Notes: generated by a model not told the origin, from the letters alone. Shown: positions 50,850-61,066, numbered from the stretch's first letter. The stretch is DNA of 64,000 bases from Rhizobium sp. WYJ-E13 (GCF_018987265.1 NZ_CP076853.1:682001-746000), one strand, 5' to 3'. Program-made: numbers and translations.

Positions 50850-51836
50850 TCAGGCGCGCTCCGGCAGTCTGTTGTTCAATTCGTCCTCGATATGGACGCG
50901 GATGATCTCGTCAAAGGATGTCTCGGCTGTGAAGCCGAGCGAAAGGGCGCGGCTGGCATCGAAGCTCTGCGGCCAGCCGGCAATGATCTTGGCAACCGTC
51001 GCATCCGGTTCGCGCCGGATCAGCCTCACGGCACTTTCCCCGGCAACGCGCCTGAGCGCCTCGATCTCATCGCCGACGGTGGCGGCAAGCCCCGGCATGG
51101 TCAGCGTGCGGATCTGCCCGAGCGATGCCGTATCGAGTTCGGCAGCTTTGAGCAGGAATCCGATTGCTGCGCGCGGGCTTGCAAACCAGTGACGCACGCT
51201 CTCATCGACCGGGAGCACCGCCTCCTGGCCGATCAGCGGCTCGCGCAGAATGCTGGAGAAGAAGCCGGAGGCAGCCCGGTTCGGCTTGCCGGGGCGGATG
51301 GTGATGGTCGGCAGGCGGATGCCGATGCCGTCGAGGAATCCGCGCCTGGAATAATCGGCAAGCAGCAGTTCATCAATCGCCTTCTGCGTGCCGTAGCTCG
51401 TCAGCGGCGTCAGATGATGTGTGTCGCCGATAACCGAAGGCAGCGGCTCGCCGAAGACCGCGATGGAGGAGGTGAAGACGAGCTTCGGGCAATAGGGCTG
51501 TTCGGCAAGCCGGATCGCCTCGAGCAGGAAGCGCGTGCCGTCGAGATTGACCCGGTAGCCCTTCTCGAAATCGGCTTCCGCCTCGCCGGAGACGATCGCC
51601 GCCAGATGGAAGATCAGGTCCGGCCGGTGAGCGATCAGCTGCTCGGCCGTTCCCGGCTGCGAAAGGTCGGCTGCAAGGGCCTCCACCGCGCCGCCAAAGG
51701 AAGGCTTTTCCGGCGCCACGACATCGGCCAGCACCAGCGTGCCGATGGATCGGCCGTTCAGCGTCCCGCGTTCGCACAATGCATGGACGAGCTTGCGGCC
51801 GATCATCCCGGCCGCGCCGATAACAAGGATTTTCAT
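50850..51836 (-). CDS. denD: D-erythronate dehydrogenase DenD
   Basis: 328 residues from MKILVIGAAGMIGRKL, the NAD-binding loop of extended SDRs. FTSSIAVFGEPLP carries the catalytic Ser and TSYGTQKAIDELLL the Tyr/Lys. The family with this arrangement next to otnK and otnC oxidises D-erythronate to 2-oxo-tetronate. It is the first gene of the operon; GGAGGG precedes the start. The isomerase OtnI, which turns 2-oxo- into 3-oxo-tetronate, is not found in the window. Confidence 0.9.
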   Translation of the reverse strand: MKILVIGAAGMIGRKLVHALCERGTLNGRSIGTLVLADVVAPEKPSFGGAVEALAADLSQPGTAEQLIAHRPDLIFHLAAIVSGEAEADFEKGYRVNLDGTRFLLEAIRLAEQPYCPKLVFTSSIAVFGEPLPSVIGDTHHLTPLTSYGTQKAIDELLLADYSRRGFLDGIGIRLPTITIRPGKPNRAASGFFSSILREPLIGQEAVLPVDESVRHWFASPRAAIGFLLKAAELDTASLGQIRTLTMPGLAATVGDEIEALRRVAGESAVRLIRREPDATVAKIIAGWPQSFDASRALSLGFTAETSFDEIIRVHIEDELNNRLPERA

Positions 51837-51977
51837 TTGAAGCGGTCCCTCCGACCGATGAAATGAACGCCAACAGAAAACGCGCCGCCGCACGAGTCGG
51901 CGTGGACAGCACGTTTCTAGTTAAGACCAGCCGGGAAGGCCTGTCACGCAATTTCAGGCGGAAAGGCCTGTTTGATT

Positions 51978-52026
51978 GTGGGTTGGAAACCACTCCATTG
52001 ACAGGGGTGACAGCACTCCTTTCGAT
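51978..52026 (+). promoter_or_regulatory. candidate promoter and operator upstream of the esterase pair
   Basis: TTGACA (51998-52003) and TTCGAT (52021-52026) are spaced by 17 bases. Just upstream, the 16-bp imperfect palindrome GTGGGTTGGAAACCAC (51978-51993) could bind a regulator. The 280-base gap to denD also holds two copies of AAGGCCTGT, at 51936 and 51963, 27 bases apart. No gene is supported in this gap. Confidence 0.4.
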
Positions 52027-52116
52027 GCTGTTCGGTCTCGGCCGGACGGCGAAGGCAGCATTGGGACATCCCCTGCGGGCTTGCCCCGCGGCCGGTTTCG
52101 CGGCAACAAGCTTTGC

Positions 52117-53082
52117 ATGAGCATCCCGACAGAATATCCCTTCGACTTCGACCCCACCTACGGCATGACGCTTGCCGATCTGCAGGCGATCCGGCCGCCC
52201 GAGGCACCGCCGGGCTTCGATGCCTTCTGGCAGAAACGCTATGCCAGGGCACTGACGGTGAAGCCGCAGCCGGTGCTGACCAAGAGCAAGGACGCCCATC
52301 CGGACTGGCATATGCAGGATATCGTTTATATGTCCACTGATAATGTCAGCATCGGCGGCTGGCTGCTGACGCCCCGCAAGGGCGAGATCAAGCGCGGTCT
52401 CGTCGTTGGCCACGGTTATGGCGGCCGCGACCAGCCGGAATTCGATATCCCGGTCGAAGAGACAGCGATCCTCTTTCCCTGCTTTCGCGGCATGTCGCGC
52501 AGCGCCCATCCGCCGATCTCGCCGGAGGCCCCCTGGCATGTGTTGTACGATATCGACGATCCCGATCATTACGTGATCGGCGGCTGCGTCGAGGATCTCT
52601 GGGTTGCCGTCTCGGCGCTGCTGTCGCTTTATCCCGCGCTTGATGGCCACATCGGCTATAGCGGCATCAGCTTCGGCGGCGGCATCGGCGCGCTCGGCAT
52701 CCCCTTCGATATCAGGATCGCGCGCGGCCATCTGACCGTGCCGACCTTCGGGAACCGCAAGCTGTGGCTGACATTGCCGACTGTCGGCAGCGCCCATTCG
52801 GTGCAGGAATACGCAAAGACCCATCCCGAGGTCTTTGAAAAGCTGCGCCTTTTCGATGCTGCAACGGCCGCAACCCGCATCAAGGTGCCGATGCTGACCG
52901 CTGTCGCGCTCTTCGATCCGGCGGTAGCACCTCCCTGTCAGTTCACGGTGGCGAACGCTCTGCCGCAATCAAAATTTAACGAAATCTTCATCCTGGATGC
53001 CGGGCATTTCGACTATCTTGATAGTGCAGTGCAGCAGACTGCGCTGCGCGAGCGAGTCGGGCGGTTTTTCAGGGGTCTATGA
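52117..53082 (+). CDS. acetylxylan esterase-like (CE7) alpha/beta hydrolase
   Basis: 321 residues from an ATG without a clear ribosome site. FDPTYGMTLADLQAIRPPEAP, GWLLTPRKGEIKRGLVVGHGYGGR and IGYSGISFGGGIGAL (nucleophile Ser in G-x-S-x-G) match the cephalosporin-C deacetylase / acetylxylan esterase family. Two family positions differ: the RGQ motif reads RGM (CFRGMSRSA), and the His-Glu end motif reads HFDY. So it may be a divergent carbohydrate esterase. There is no signal peptide. It overlaps the next esterase gene by four bases. Confidence 0.85.
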   Translation: MSIPTEYPFDFDPTYGMTLADLQAIRPPEAPPGFDAFWQKRYARALTVKPQPVLTKSKDAHPDWHMQDIVYMSTDNVSIGGWLLTPRKGEIKRGLVVGHGYGGRDQPEFDIPVEETAILFPCFRGMSRSAHPPISPEAPWHVLYDIDDPDHYVIGGCVEDLWVAVSALLSLYPALDGHIGYSGISFGGGIGALGIPFDIRIARGHLTVPTFGNRKLWLTLPTVGSAHSVQEYAKTHPEVFEKLRLFDAATAATRIKVPMLTAVALFDPAVAPPCQFTVANALPQSKFNEIFILDAGHFDYLDSAVQQTALRERVGRFFRGL

Positions 53083-53807
53083 ACCGAGAATATCTGCGCC
53101 GGTACAGCGATCGGCTCCATCGTGACATGGAGCTTCTGGTGTTCGGCCATGCCGGCGCCAAAGTACTGATGTTCCCAACGCGGGAAGGGCGCTTTTGGGA
53201 ATACGAACATCTCGGCATCGTCGCCAGCCTCAGAGATAAACTCGAGGCGGGTCACCTGCAGCTCTTCTGCATCGAAGGCCTGGCGAACGAGACCTTCTAC
53301 GATTTCGGCCGCCATCCGGCCGAGCGTATCAGTCGCCATATCGCTTTCGAAGAATATGTGCTGAACGAAGTTCTGCCGCTTATGGAAAGCCGCAACCGGC
53401 ACGAATGCACCATCGTCCACGGCTGCAGCCTCGGCGCCTTCCAGGCCGCCAGCCTCGTCTTTCGCCACCCGCATCTCTTTCGCAAGCTGGTGGCCTTTTC
53501 CGGCCGCTACGACCTGACGATGAGGGTCGAGTCCTTCGGTGATCTCTTCGACGGCTATTACGACGAGACCATCTACTTCCACATGCCGACGCATTTCCTG
53601 CCGGGTCTCACCTCCGACTGGCGGCTGGAAAAGCTGCGCCAGGTCGATATCGTCCTGACGATCGGCAACGAGGATCCCTTCCTCGACAACAACCGATATC
53701 TCAGCCGACTGCTTGCCGAAAAGGGCGTCGGCCATCAACTGCATTTCTGGGATGGAAGGGCACACCGCGCGGGCGCCTGGCGCCGGATGGCGCCTTTATA
53801 TATCTAG
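53079..53807 (+). CDS. putative esterase (esterase D / S-formylglutathione hydrolase-like fold)
   Basis: 242 residues starting in an ATGA overlap on the previous esterase. VLMFPTREGRFWEYEHLGIV, IVHGCSLGAFQAASLVFRHP (nucleophile Ser), VLTIGNEDPFLDNN (acid) and HFWDGRAHRAGAWRR (His) give a full catalytic triad of the PF00756 esterase type. It is cytoplasmic. The last nine codons coincide with the first unit of a tandem repeat that runs into the intergenic space. The pair of esterases may deacylate the same sugar ester; this is inference. Confidence 0.85.
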   Translation: MNREYLRRYSDRLHRDMELLVFGHAGAKVLMFPTREGRFWEYEHLGIVASLRDKLEAGHLQLFCIEGLANETFYDFGRHPAERISRHIAFEEYVLNEVLPLMESRNRHECTIVHGCSLGAFQAASLVFRHPHLFRKLVAFSGRYDLTMRVESFGDLFDGYYDETIYFHMPTHFLPGLTSDWRLEKLRQVDIVLTIGNEDPFLDNNRYLSRLLAEKGVGHQLHFWDGRAHRAGAWRRMAPLYI

Positions 53808-53864
53808 AGCGCCGCCGGATGGCGCCACTTTATATCGAGATGCCGCCGGATGGCGCCGCTCTTT
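53781..53864 (+). repeat. 31-32 bp tandem repeat, about 2.7 units, at the esterase gene end
   Basis: CGCCGGATGGCGCC recurs at 53781, 53813 and 53844, each time followed by a related tail (TTTATAT, ACTTTATAT, GCTCTTT). Unit 1 encodes the last residues RRMAPLYI of the esterase; units 2 and 3 lie between it and the convergent HtrA-like gene. Each unit can fold as CGCC-GGAT-GGCG. Confidence 0.8.
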
Positions 53865-53883
53865 CTCTGATCGCCGTTGGGCT

Positions 53884-54789
53884 TTACTGCATCAGCGGCT
53901 TCTTGAGAAAGCTGTTGCGGTCAGCCGATTTGATGCGCAGCCAGGCTTCACGACCGTTCCGTAGCACGCGTATCGGGATTTCCGACCCCGCAGGCCCGCT
54001 CTTCCAGACCTTCCGGTAGAAATCGGCAAGCCCGTCCACCTCGCCGTCGCGGATTTCCGAGATGACGTCGCCCTGCTGCAGGCCGGCCTCAGCGGCAGGG
54101 CCGCCCTTGGCAACGCTCATGACCACCACTTCGCCATTGCTTTCGGCCGAAAAGGCGCCGAGCCACGGGCGCGGCGGCCGGTCAATATGGCCGCGGTGCA
54201 GCACGTCGTCGAGGATCGGCGGCAGAAGGTTGATCGGCACGACCATGTTGATGTCTGCGACCTCTTCGTCCTGGATCATCTGCAGGCGCAGGGAACCGAT
54301 GCCGAGCAGCTTGCCCTCGTCGCTGATGAGCGCCGCGCCGCCCCAGGAGGGGTGGGCCGGTGCGATGAAGATCGCCTCGTCGAGCAGATATTCCCAGTAG
54401 CCCGCAAATTCCTGCTTGGCGACGATATGGGCCTGCACGAATTCGCCCAGGCCATCGGCAAGGATCACCGCGTCGCCGACCTTGGTCTTGACCTTGTCGC
54501 CGATTTCGACCGCCGGCAAGTCGAGGGGCGCAAGCGCCTGAATGAGGCCGAAGCCGGTTTCCTGATCGTAGGCCAGCGCATGGCCGGGCACGACCTTGCC
54601 GTCCTGGCGCGTCAGCCAGATATCGTCGGCTTCGGTGATCAGGTAGCCGATGGTGAGCACCAGCCCGTTATCCCTGATGACGACGCCACTTCCTTCCCGG
54701 CGGGTGCCCAGCGTATTGGCGGTGAAGGCATCTTCGGGGATGGTGGCGCGAACGGCCACAACTGACCGCAGGATCCTGTCGATATTCAT
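53884..54789 (-). CDS. HtrA-like pseudoprotease with PDZ domain
   Basis: 301 residues from the ATG behind GAGGA. The trypsin-like domain (about 1-200) is recognisable from RREGSGVVIRDNGLVLT, AVEIGDKVKTKVGDAVIL and VADINMVVPINLLPPILDD. All triad positions are changed: the His of TNxHVV is Tyr49 in LTIGYLI, the Asp of TDLA is Gly79 in ETGFGLI, and the Ser of GNSGGP is Trp149 in PSWGGAAL. A PDZ domain follows (about 205-290, PWLGAFSAES, GPAAEAGLQQGDVISEI). There is no signal peptide. It is probably a non-catalytic binding or chaperone-like protein. Confidence 0.85.
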   Translation of the reverse strand: MNIDRILRSVVAVRATIPEDAFTANTLGTRREGSGVVIRDNGLVLTIGYLITEADDIWLTRQDGKVVPGHALAYDQETGFGLIQALAPLDLPAVEIGDKVKTKVGDAVILADGLGEFVQAHIVAKQEFAGYWEYLLDEAIFIAPAHPSWGGAALISDEGKLLGIGSLRLQMIQDEEVADINMVVPINLLPPILDDVLHRGHIDRPPRPWLGAFSAESNGEVVVMSVAKGGPAAEAGLQQGDVISEIRDGEVDGLADFYRKVWKSGPAGSEIPIRVLRNGREAWLRIKSADRNSFLKKPLMQ

Positions 54790-54920
54790 GGTTTCATCCT
54801 CGTAAGGCGTGGCACCAAGGCCCGGAATGCAGCGAGGGCCGGCAAGGGCCGGACGCATACCATTCCTTCTATAGGTATGAAACGACAGTCGTTTCTGCAA
54901 GACCCGTGGCCTGTGGTCTT

Positions 54921-55844
54921 TTACCCCGCTGCTTCCCGGCTGTATTGCCGGGGCGAGCGCGCCATCACCCGCTTGAAGGCGGTGCTGAAGGCGCTTTCGG
55001 ACTCGTAGCCGAGCGAAAGGGCGATCATGCCGATCGGTTCGTTGCTGTTTGTCAGCCGCTCGCCTGCCAGCATCATACGCCAGCGGGTGAGATAATCCAT
55101 CGGCGCGGCTCCGACCTTCTCCTTGAAGCGCTCGGCAAAGGAGGAGCGTGACATGCCGGCCGACGTGGCAAGCTGCTGCAGCGTCCAGCGCCGCGCCGGC
55201 TCGGCATGCATGGCGCCGATCGCGAGGCCGATCTGCCGGTCGGCGAGCGCAAAGAGCCAGCCGGTGCCTTCGGTATCGGGTGCGGCAAGATAGAGCCGCA
55301 GGATCTGCATCAGCATGATATGCGCCAGATGCTCGGTCATCAGGAAACCGCCCGGATGCCGGCCACGCAACTCGCGCGCCATCTGGTCGATCGCAAAGCG
55401 CAGAACCGAAGCCTGATCCGAATGTTCGCTGATATGGACGACCGGCGGCAATATGCCGACAAGCAGATCCGCGCCAGCGCCGGAAAAGCCGAAGCGGCTG
55501 CCAACCAGGAAGAAGGCGCCGCCGCCGTTGCAGATGGCAACCCCATCCTTCGCATGCGCATAGATATCATGGGCCAGGATCGTCGGCAGGCTGCGATCGC
55601 TCATCATGCGGAAGGGCCGGCTCTGCGTCAGCAGGAAACAATCGCCCTCTTCGAGCAGGATGGGCTCGACGCCCTCTACCTCCAGCCAGCAGCTGCCCGA
55701 AAGCAAGGCATTGAACTTGATGCCTTGCGGCGGCGGAAAATCGATCGCCCAATCGCGTCCGGCATCGAGCCCCAGAGAGACATAGCTCTTCGGCTTCAAG
55801 AGCGCCAAGACATCGGAAAGGGGATCCACGGAAGGAGAACTCAT
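54921..55844 (-). CDS. AraC family regulator with cupin-type sensor (copy 2)
   Basis: 307 residues. The N-terminal cupin part (GIKFNALLSGSCWLEVEGVEPILLEEGDCFLLTQSRPFRM) and two C-terminal helix-turn-helices (WTLQQLATSAGMSRSSFAERF and PIGMIALSLGYESESAFSTAFKRVMARSPRQYS) are seen. It is paralogous to the regulator at 31.0 kb, with which it shares PLSDVLALL-type start, PPVVHISEH and the two HTH blocks. It diverges from an SDR gene over 101 bases, the same arrangement as copy 1. The inducer is unknown. Confidence 0.9.
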   Translation of the reverse strand: MSSPSVDPLSDVLALLKPKSYVSLGLDAGRDWAIDFPPPQGIKFNALLSGSCWLEVEGVEPILLEEGDCFLLTQSRPFRMMSDRSLPTILAHDIYAHAKDGVAICNGGGAFFLVGSRFGFSGAGADLLVGILPPVVHISEHSDQASVLRFAIDQMARELRGRHPGGFLMTEHLAHIMLMQILRLYLAAPDTEGTGWLFALADRQIGLAIGAMHAEPARRWTLQQLATSAGMSRSSFAERFKEKVGAAPMDYLTRWRMMLAGERLTNSNEPIGMIALSLGYESESAFSTAFKRVMARSPRQYSREAAG

Positions 55845-55945
55845 GCCAAAATCCAGACGATCACAAACATATCATGGACTTTAACGCATAGATCGTATGC
55901 GCGCCACCGCATTAGTCTCCGGCCGAAAGCAGAAAGGAGACATCA

Positions 55946-56895
55946 ATGGAAAACGCGCAACACCCCATCGGCTCCGGTTTCGGTGCTCGCTCGACGGCTG
56001 ACGACGTGCTCGCCGGCATCGATCTCACGGGCAAACTGGCAATCGTCACCGGCGGCCATTCCGGCCTCGGGCTGGAGACGACGAAGGCGCTGTCGCGGGC
56101 AGGCAGCCATGTGCTGATCGGCGCCCGCCGGCCCGAAGAGGCGGCCAGGGCGCTCGCCGGTATCGCCAATGTAGAGATAGAAAGGCTCGATCTTTCCGAT
56201 CTCGAAAGCGTGCGGCGGTTTGCCGAGCGCTTCGTCGCGTCGGGACGCAAGGCCGATATGGTCATAAACAGCGCCGGCATCATGGCCTGCCCGGAAACGC
56301 TGACAGGGCCGGGCTGGGAGGCGCAGTTTGCCACCAACCATCTCGGCCACTTCGCGCTCGTCAATCGCCTCTGGCCGGCGATTGCAAGCGGAGCCCGCGT
56401 GGTTGCCGTCTCCTCCGGTGCCCATGGCATCACGCCTATCCGTTGGAATGACGTCCAGTTCTCCGAAGGTTATGACCGGTGGCGGGCCTATGGACAGTCG
56501 AAGACCGCAAATGCGCTCTTTGCGGTGCAGCTCGACAGGCTTGGTAGGGACGCAGGCATACGCGCTTTCTCGCTGCATCCCGGCAAGATCCTGACGCCGC
56601 TGCAGCGTCATCTTGATAGGGAGGATATGGTGGCCGCCGGCTGGATCGACGCCAAGGGCAATGCCATCGACCCGAGTTTCAAGACGCCCGCACAGGGTGC
56701 CGCGACACAGGTCTGGGCTGCAACCTCGCCGCAGCTCGAAGGGCTCGGCGGCCTCTATTGCGCCGATTGCGATGTCGCCGTCATCTCGGACGACGGCGCG
56801 GAAACCAGCGTGCGCGCCTATGCCGTCGATCCCGACGAGGCGGCCCGATTGTGGGCGCTCTCGGCAGAGTTGACTGATATAGACGCTTTCAGCCG

Positions 56896-56899
<4 letters not shown>
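55946..56899 (+). CDS. SDR family oxidoreductase (copy 2 of AraC/SDR module)
   Basis: 317 residues, ATG behind AAAGGAGA, the same leader as copy 1. PIGSGFGARSTADDVLAGIDLTGKLAIVTGGHSGLGLETT, NSAGIMACPETL, and YGQSKTANALFAVQLDRLGRDAGIRAFSLHPGKI show cofactor loop, NAG-type motif and catalytic Tyr/Lys. It aligns with the SDR at 32.1 kb end to end, including the late LYCADCDVA Cys pair. Likely regulated by the divergent AraC protein. The stop overlaps the stop of the convergent ABC-F gene by four bases. Confidence 0.9.
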
Positions 56900-58518
<1,619 letters not shown>

Positions 58519-58683
58519 GTCTAACGCGGGTGCTTCAAGAGAATTTGGCGCCCTTATGCCACGGGTTTTCGCTCCTGTCGCAGTTTTTCCGCGTCATGAA
58601 GCTGTGATGTTGGAAGCGACCCGCCCGGTGTGACTGGAAATCCGGTGATCCCTCCTTATTATCCCCCGCGGTGGAGGAACCCT

Positions 58684-59115
58684 ATGGTCGACAAAACGAC
58701 TGACAAACAGGCAGAGCCGCGACTGCTTTCCGGCGGCAATCCGCAGATCGCCAAAGGCGAGGGCGATGGCCCGGTGCGGGCCTATATTGCCGCCATGCCC
58801 GGCTGGAAAAGCGAGGTCGGCCGCCGCCTCGACGGACTGATCATGCGCACCGTTCCCGATGCTCACAAGGCCGTCAAATGGAACTCGCCGCTCTACGGCA
58901 TGAAGGGCGACGGCTGGTTTCTCGGCATCCACTGTTTCAGCAAATACATCAAGGTCGCCTTCTTCCGTGGGGCCGGGCTCAAGCCGGTTCCGCCGGGAGA
59001 ATCCAAGACCGCGGAAACACGCTATTTCCACATCCACGAACAGGATGAGATCGACGAGGCGCAGTTTACATCATGGGTGAAACAGGCAAGCCTGCTGCCC
59101 GGCGAGAAAATGTAG
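58684..59115 (+). CDS. DUF1801 family protein (first of a pair)
   Basis: 143 residues, ATG behind GGTGGAGGA. The DUF1801 (YdhG-like) core shows in PVRAYIAAMPGWKSEVGRRLDGLIM, VKWNSPLYGMKGDGWFLGIHCFSKYIKVAFF and the late YFHIHEQDEIDEAQFTSWVKQA. The fold is related to iron-chaperone/frataxin-like proteins, but the function in bacteria is unknown. A second DUF1801 gene follows nine bases downstream. Confidence 0.87.
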   Translation: MVDKTTDKQAEPRLLSGGNPQIAKGEGDGPVRAYIAAMPGWKSEVGRRLDGLIMRTVPDAHKAVKWNSPLYGMKGDGWFLGIHCFSKYIKVAFFRGAGLKPVPPGESKTAETRYFHIHEQDEIDEAQFTSWVKQASLLPGEKM

Positions 59116-59124
59116 GGAGAGACC

Positions 59125-59559
59125 ATGAAGAAGGCGACGACGACGAAAAAGGAAGCGGAACCAAAGGAAGCCTCTCCCGCCGAACGCATCGATGCGAAGA
59201 TCAAGGAGCTCGGCGATTGGCGCGGCGAAACGCTTGCCCGTGTCAGAGCCATCATCCGCGAGGCCGACCCCGAAGTGGAGGAAACGTGGAAATGGCGCGG
59301 CGTCCCCGTCTGGGAGCATGCCGGAATCATTTGCACCGGCGAAACCTATAAGGCGGTGGTCAAGCTGACCTTCGCCAGGGGCGCTTCGGTGGAAGATCCT
59401 GCTGGCCTTTTCAACTCCAGCCTTGAAGGCAATACGCGTCGCGCGATCGATATCCGTGACGGGGAGGTGATCGATGAAGCGGCGCTGAAGGCGCTGGTGC
59501 GGGCGGCAGTGGCGCTGAACACGGCGCGCAAACCAGCGTCGAAGAAGGCAAACGGCTAG
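59125..59559 (+). CDS. DUF1801 family protein (second of a pair)
   Basis: 144 residues, ATG behind GGGAGAG. A Lys-rich start (KKATTTKKEAEPKE) is followed by IKELGDWRGETLARVRAIIREADPEVEETWKWRGVPVWEHAGIICTGETYKAVVKLTFARGA, the DUF1801 core, and a basic C-terminal tail. The pair is likely an old tandem duplication that has diverged strongly. Both basic tails could contact nucleic acid or acidic proteins; this is speculation. Function unknown. Confidence 0.87.
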   Translation: MKKATTTKKEAEPKEASPAERIDAKIKELGDWRGETLARVRAIIREADPEVEETWKWRGVPVWEHAGIICTGETYKAVVKLTFARGASVEDPAGLFNSSLEGNTRRAIDIRDGEVIDEAALKALVRAAVALNTARKPASKKANG

Positions 59560-59652
59560 ATCGGCCCAAAGGCATTTCGTGCCGCAACCGGTCATTGCCG
59601 ATATAGCAAAGCGTCCTATCTGGGATCCTGTCAAATCACGTCGTAGGAACCA

Positions 59653-60027
59653 ATGGGGCGGCTGAAGGAAATCGTCATTGATTGCGATGTTCCCTCCCGC
59701 GTCGCCCGCTTCTGGGCCGCAGCGCTCGATGGTTACGCGGTGCTGCCCTATGACGATGAGGAGATCGCCCGCCTTGCAACGCTCGGCCTGACACCCGAAA
59801 CCGACCCAGTGGTGATGGTCGAAGGCCCAGGCACACGCCTCTGCTTCCACCTTCGCCGGGGAGAGCGGCCGGCCCGCAACCGCGTTCATCTCGATATCGC
59901 AGCCGACGACCGGCCAAAAGAGGTCGCGCGCCTGATATCGCTCGGCGCGACCTTCGTGCGTGAGACGGCTGACTACACCGTGCTGAACGATCCCGAAGGC
60001 AACAATTTCTGCGTCACCTCCGGATAG
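59653..60027 (+). CDS. VOC (glyoxalase-like) family protein
   Basis: 124 residues, ATG behind TAGGAACC. One glyoxalase-like domain: RLKEIVIDCDVPSRVARFWAAALDGYAV, then RVHLDIAADDRPKEVARLISLGATFVRE and VLNDPEGNNFCVTSG. This is the short glyoxalase-like type common in Rhizobium and actinomycetes, often of unknown substrate. The usual metal ligands are partly visible (His in VHLDIA, Glu in DPEGN). It follows the DUF1801 pair by 93 bases and converges on the alpha/beta hydrolase gene. Confidence 0.87.
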   Translation: MGRLKEIVIDCDVPSRVARFWAAALDGYAVLPYDDEEIARLATLGLTPETDPVVMVEGPGTRLCFHLRRGERPARNRVHLDIAADDRPKEVARLISLGATFVRETADYTVLNDPEGNNFCVTSG

Positions 60028-60037
60028 TCGGTCGGCC

Positions 60038-60883
60038 TCAGCCGAGGAAATCGCGGATCGCAGCGGCAATTTCTTCCACATGCGTTTCGAGCGCGAAATG
60101 GCCGGTGTCGAAGAACTTGATCACGGCATTGGGAATATCGCGGGCGAAGGCTTCCGCGCCCGGCGGCAGGAAAAAGGGATCGTTCTTGCCCCAGACGGCG
60201 AGGAAACGCGGCTTGTACGTGCGGAAATAGTCCTGGAAGGCCGGGTAGAGCGCCACATTGCTCTTGTAGTCGCCCATCAGATCGAGCTGCACATCTTCCG
60301 CGCCCGGCCGCGAGAGATAGAAATTGTCGAGCGAATAACCGTCTGGCGAAACCGCGGTCGGATCGGCAACGCCATGCGTATACTGCCAGATCGTCGTTTC
60401 CGGTCCGAGGAATGCTTTGAGCACGGTCCGGTTTTCTGCGCTCGCATCCTGCCAATAGGCCTGCACCGGGTTCCATGCCTCGCTGAGGCCATCGACATAG
60501 GCATTGCCATTCTGCGAGATGATGCCTGTGATCCGCTCTGGATGCTTCACCGCCAGGCGGAAGCCCGTCGGCGCGCCGTAATCGAAGACATAAACTGCGT
60601 AGCGATCGAAGCCGACGATCTCGGTGAAGCGGTCGATCGTCTCTGCAATGCTGTCGAAGCTGTTGACAGCGGGATCGCCAGACTGGCCGAAGCCCGGAAG
60701 ATCAGGGGCGATGATGTGATAGCGATCGGCAAGCAGCGGGATAAGATCGCGGAACATGTGGCCGGAGGTCGGGAAGCCATGCAGCAGCAGGAGCTTCGGA
60801 GCGCCCCGCGCGCCGGCCTCGCGATAGGCGATCTTGATGCCGTCGACGGTGGTGTTGCGGTAGCTGATCTTGGTCATGGTCAT
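60038..60883 (-). CDS. alpha/beta hydrolase, epoxide hydrolase / haloalkane dehalogenase-like
   Basis: 281 residues, ATG behind GAAGGAAAC. LLLHGFPTSGHMFRDLIPLLA (oxyanion part), YAVYVFDYGAPTGFRLAVKHP (nucleophile Asp in place of Ser), VWGKNDPFFLP (acid) and TGHFALETHVEEI (His). The Asp nucleophile points to the epoxide hydrolase/dehalogenase branch rather than to esterases. It is divergent from a CGNR regulator with several repeated sites in between and is the likely target. Substrate unknown. Confidence 0.88.
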   Translation of the reverse strand: MTMTKISYRNTTVDGIKIAYREAGARGAPKLLLLHGFPTSGHMFRDLIPLLADRYHIIAPDLPGFGQSGDPAVNSFDSIAETIDRFTEIVGFDRYAVYVFDYGAPTGFRLAVKHPERITGIISQNGNAYVDGLSEAWNPVQAYWQDASAENRTVLKAFLGPETTIWQYTHGVADPTAVSPDGYSLDNFYLSRPGAEDVQLDLMGDYKSNVALYPAFQDYFRTYKPRFLAVWGKNDPFFLPPGAEAFARDIPNAVIKFFDTGHFALETHVEEIAAAIRDFLG

Positions 60884-60981
60884 GTTTCCTTCGGTTGAGA
60901 TGAGGGGCGATATGTCGGTCGTTCAGGCGGCGGCCACTGTTGCCGCCGCCTCGCGGATGACCTTCTCCTTCGTTTTAAATT

Positions 60982-61066
60982 GGTAACCGTTTAAAGCGAT
61001 ATAGAATGGTTACTATCCAGGAAGGTAACTTGTCAACGGCCTTTTGAGCAGTTACACGTTAGTAAC
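60982..61066. promoter_or_regulatory. cluster of GTTAC/GTAAC sites between hydrolase and CGNR regulator
   Basis: The half-site occurs at 60983 (GTAAC), 61009 (GTTAC), 61025 (GTAAC), 61051 (GTTAC) and 61062 (GTAAC). Two inverted pairs result: 61009-61029 with 11 bases between and 61051-61066 with 6. The cluster lies between two divergent genes and probably binds the CGNR protein. Confidence 0.5.

Noticed and set aside
53713..54019. Short plus-strand frames across the tandem repeat after the esterase gene
   Set aside because: They arise from the repeat units and from the antisense of the HtrA-like gene; no start signal or family.
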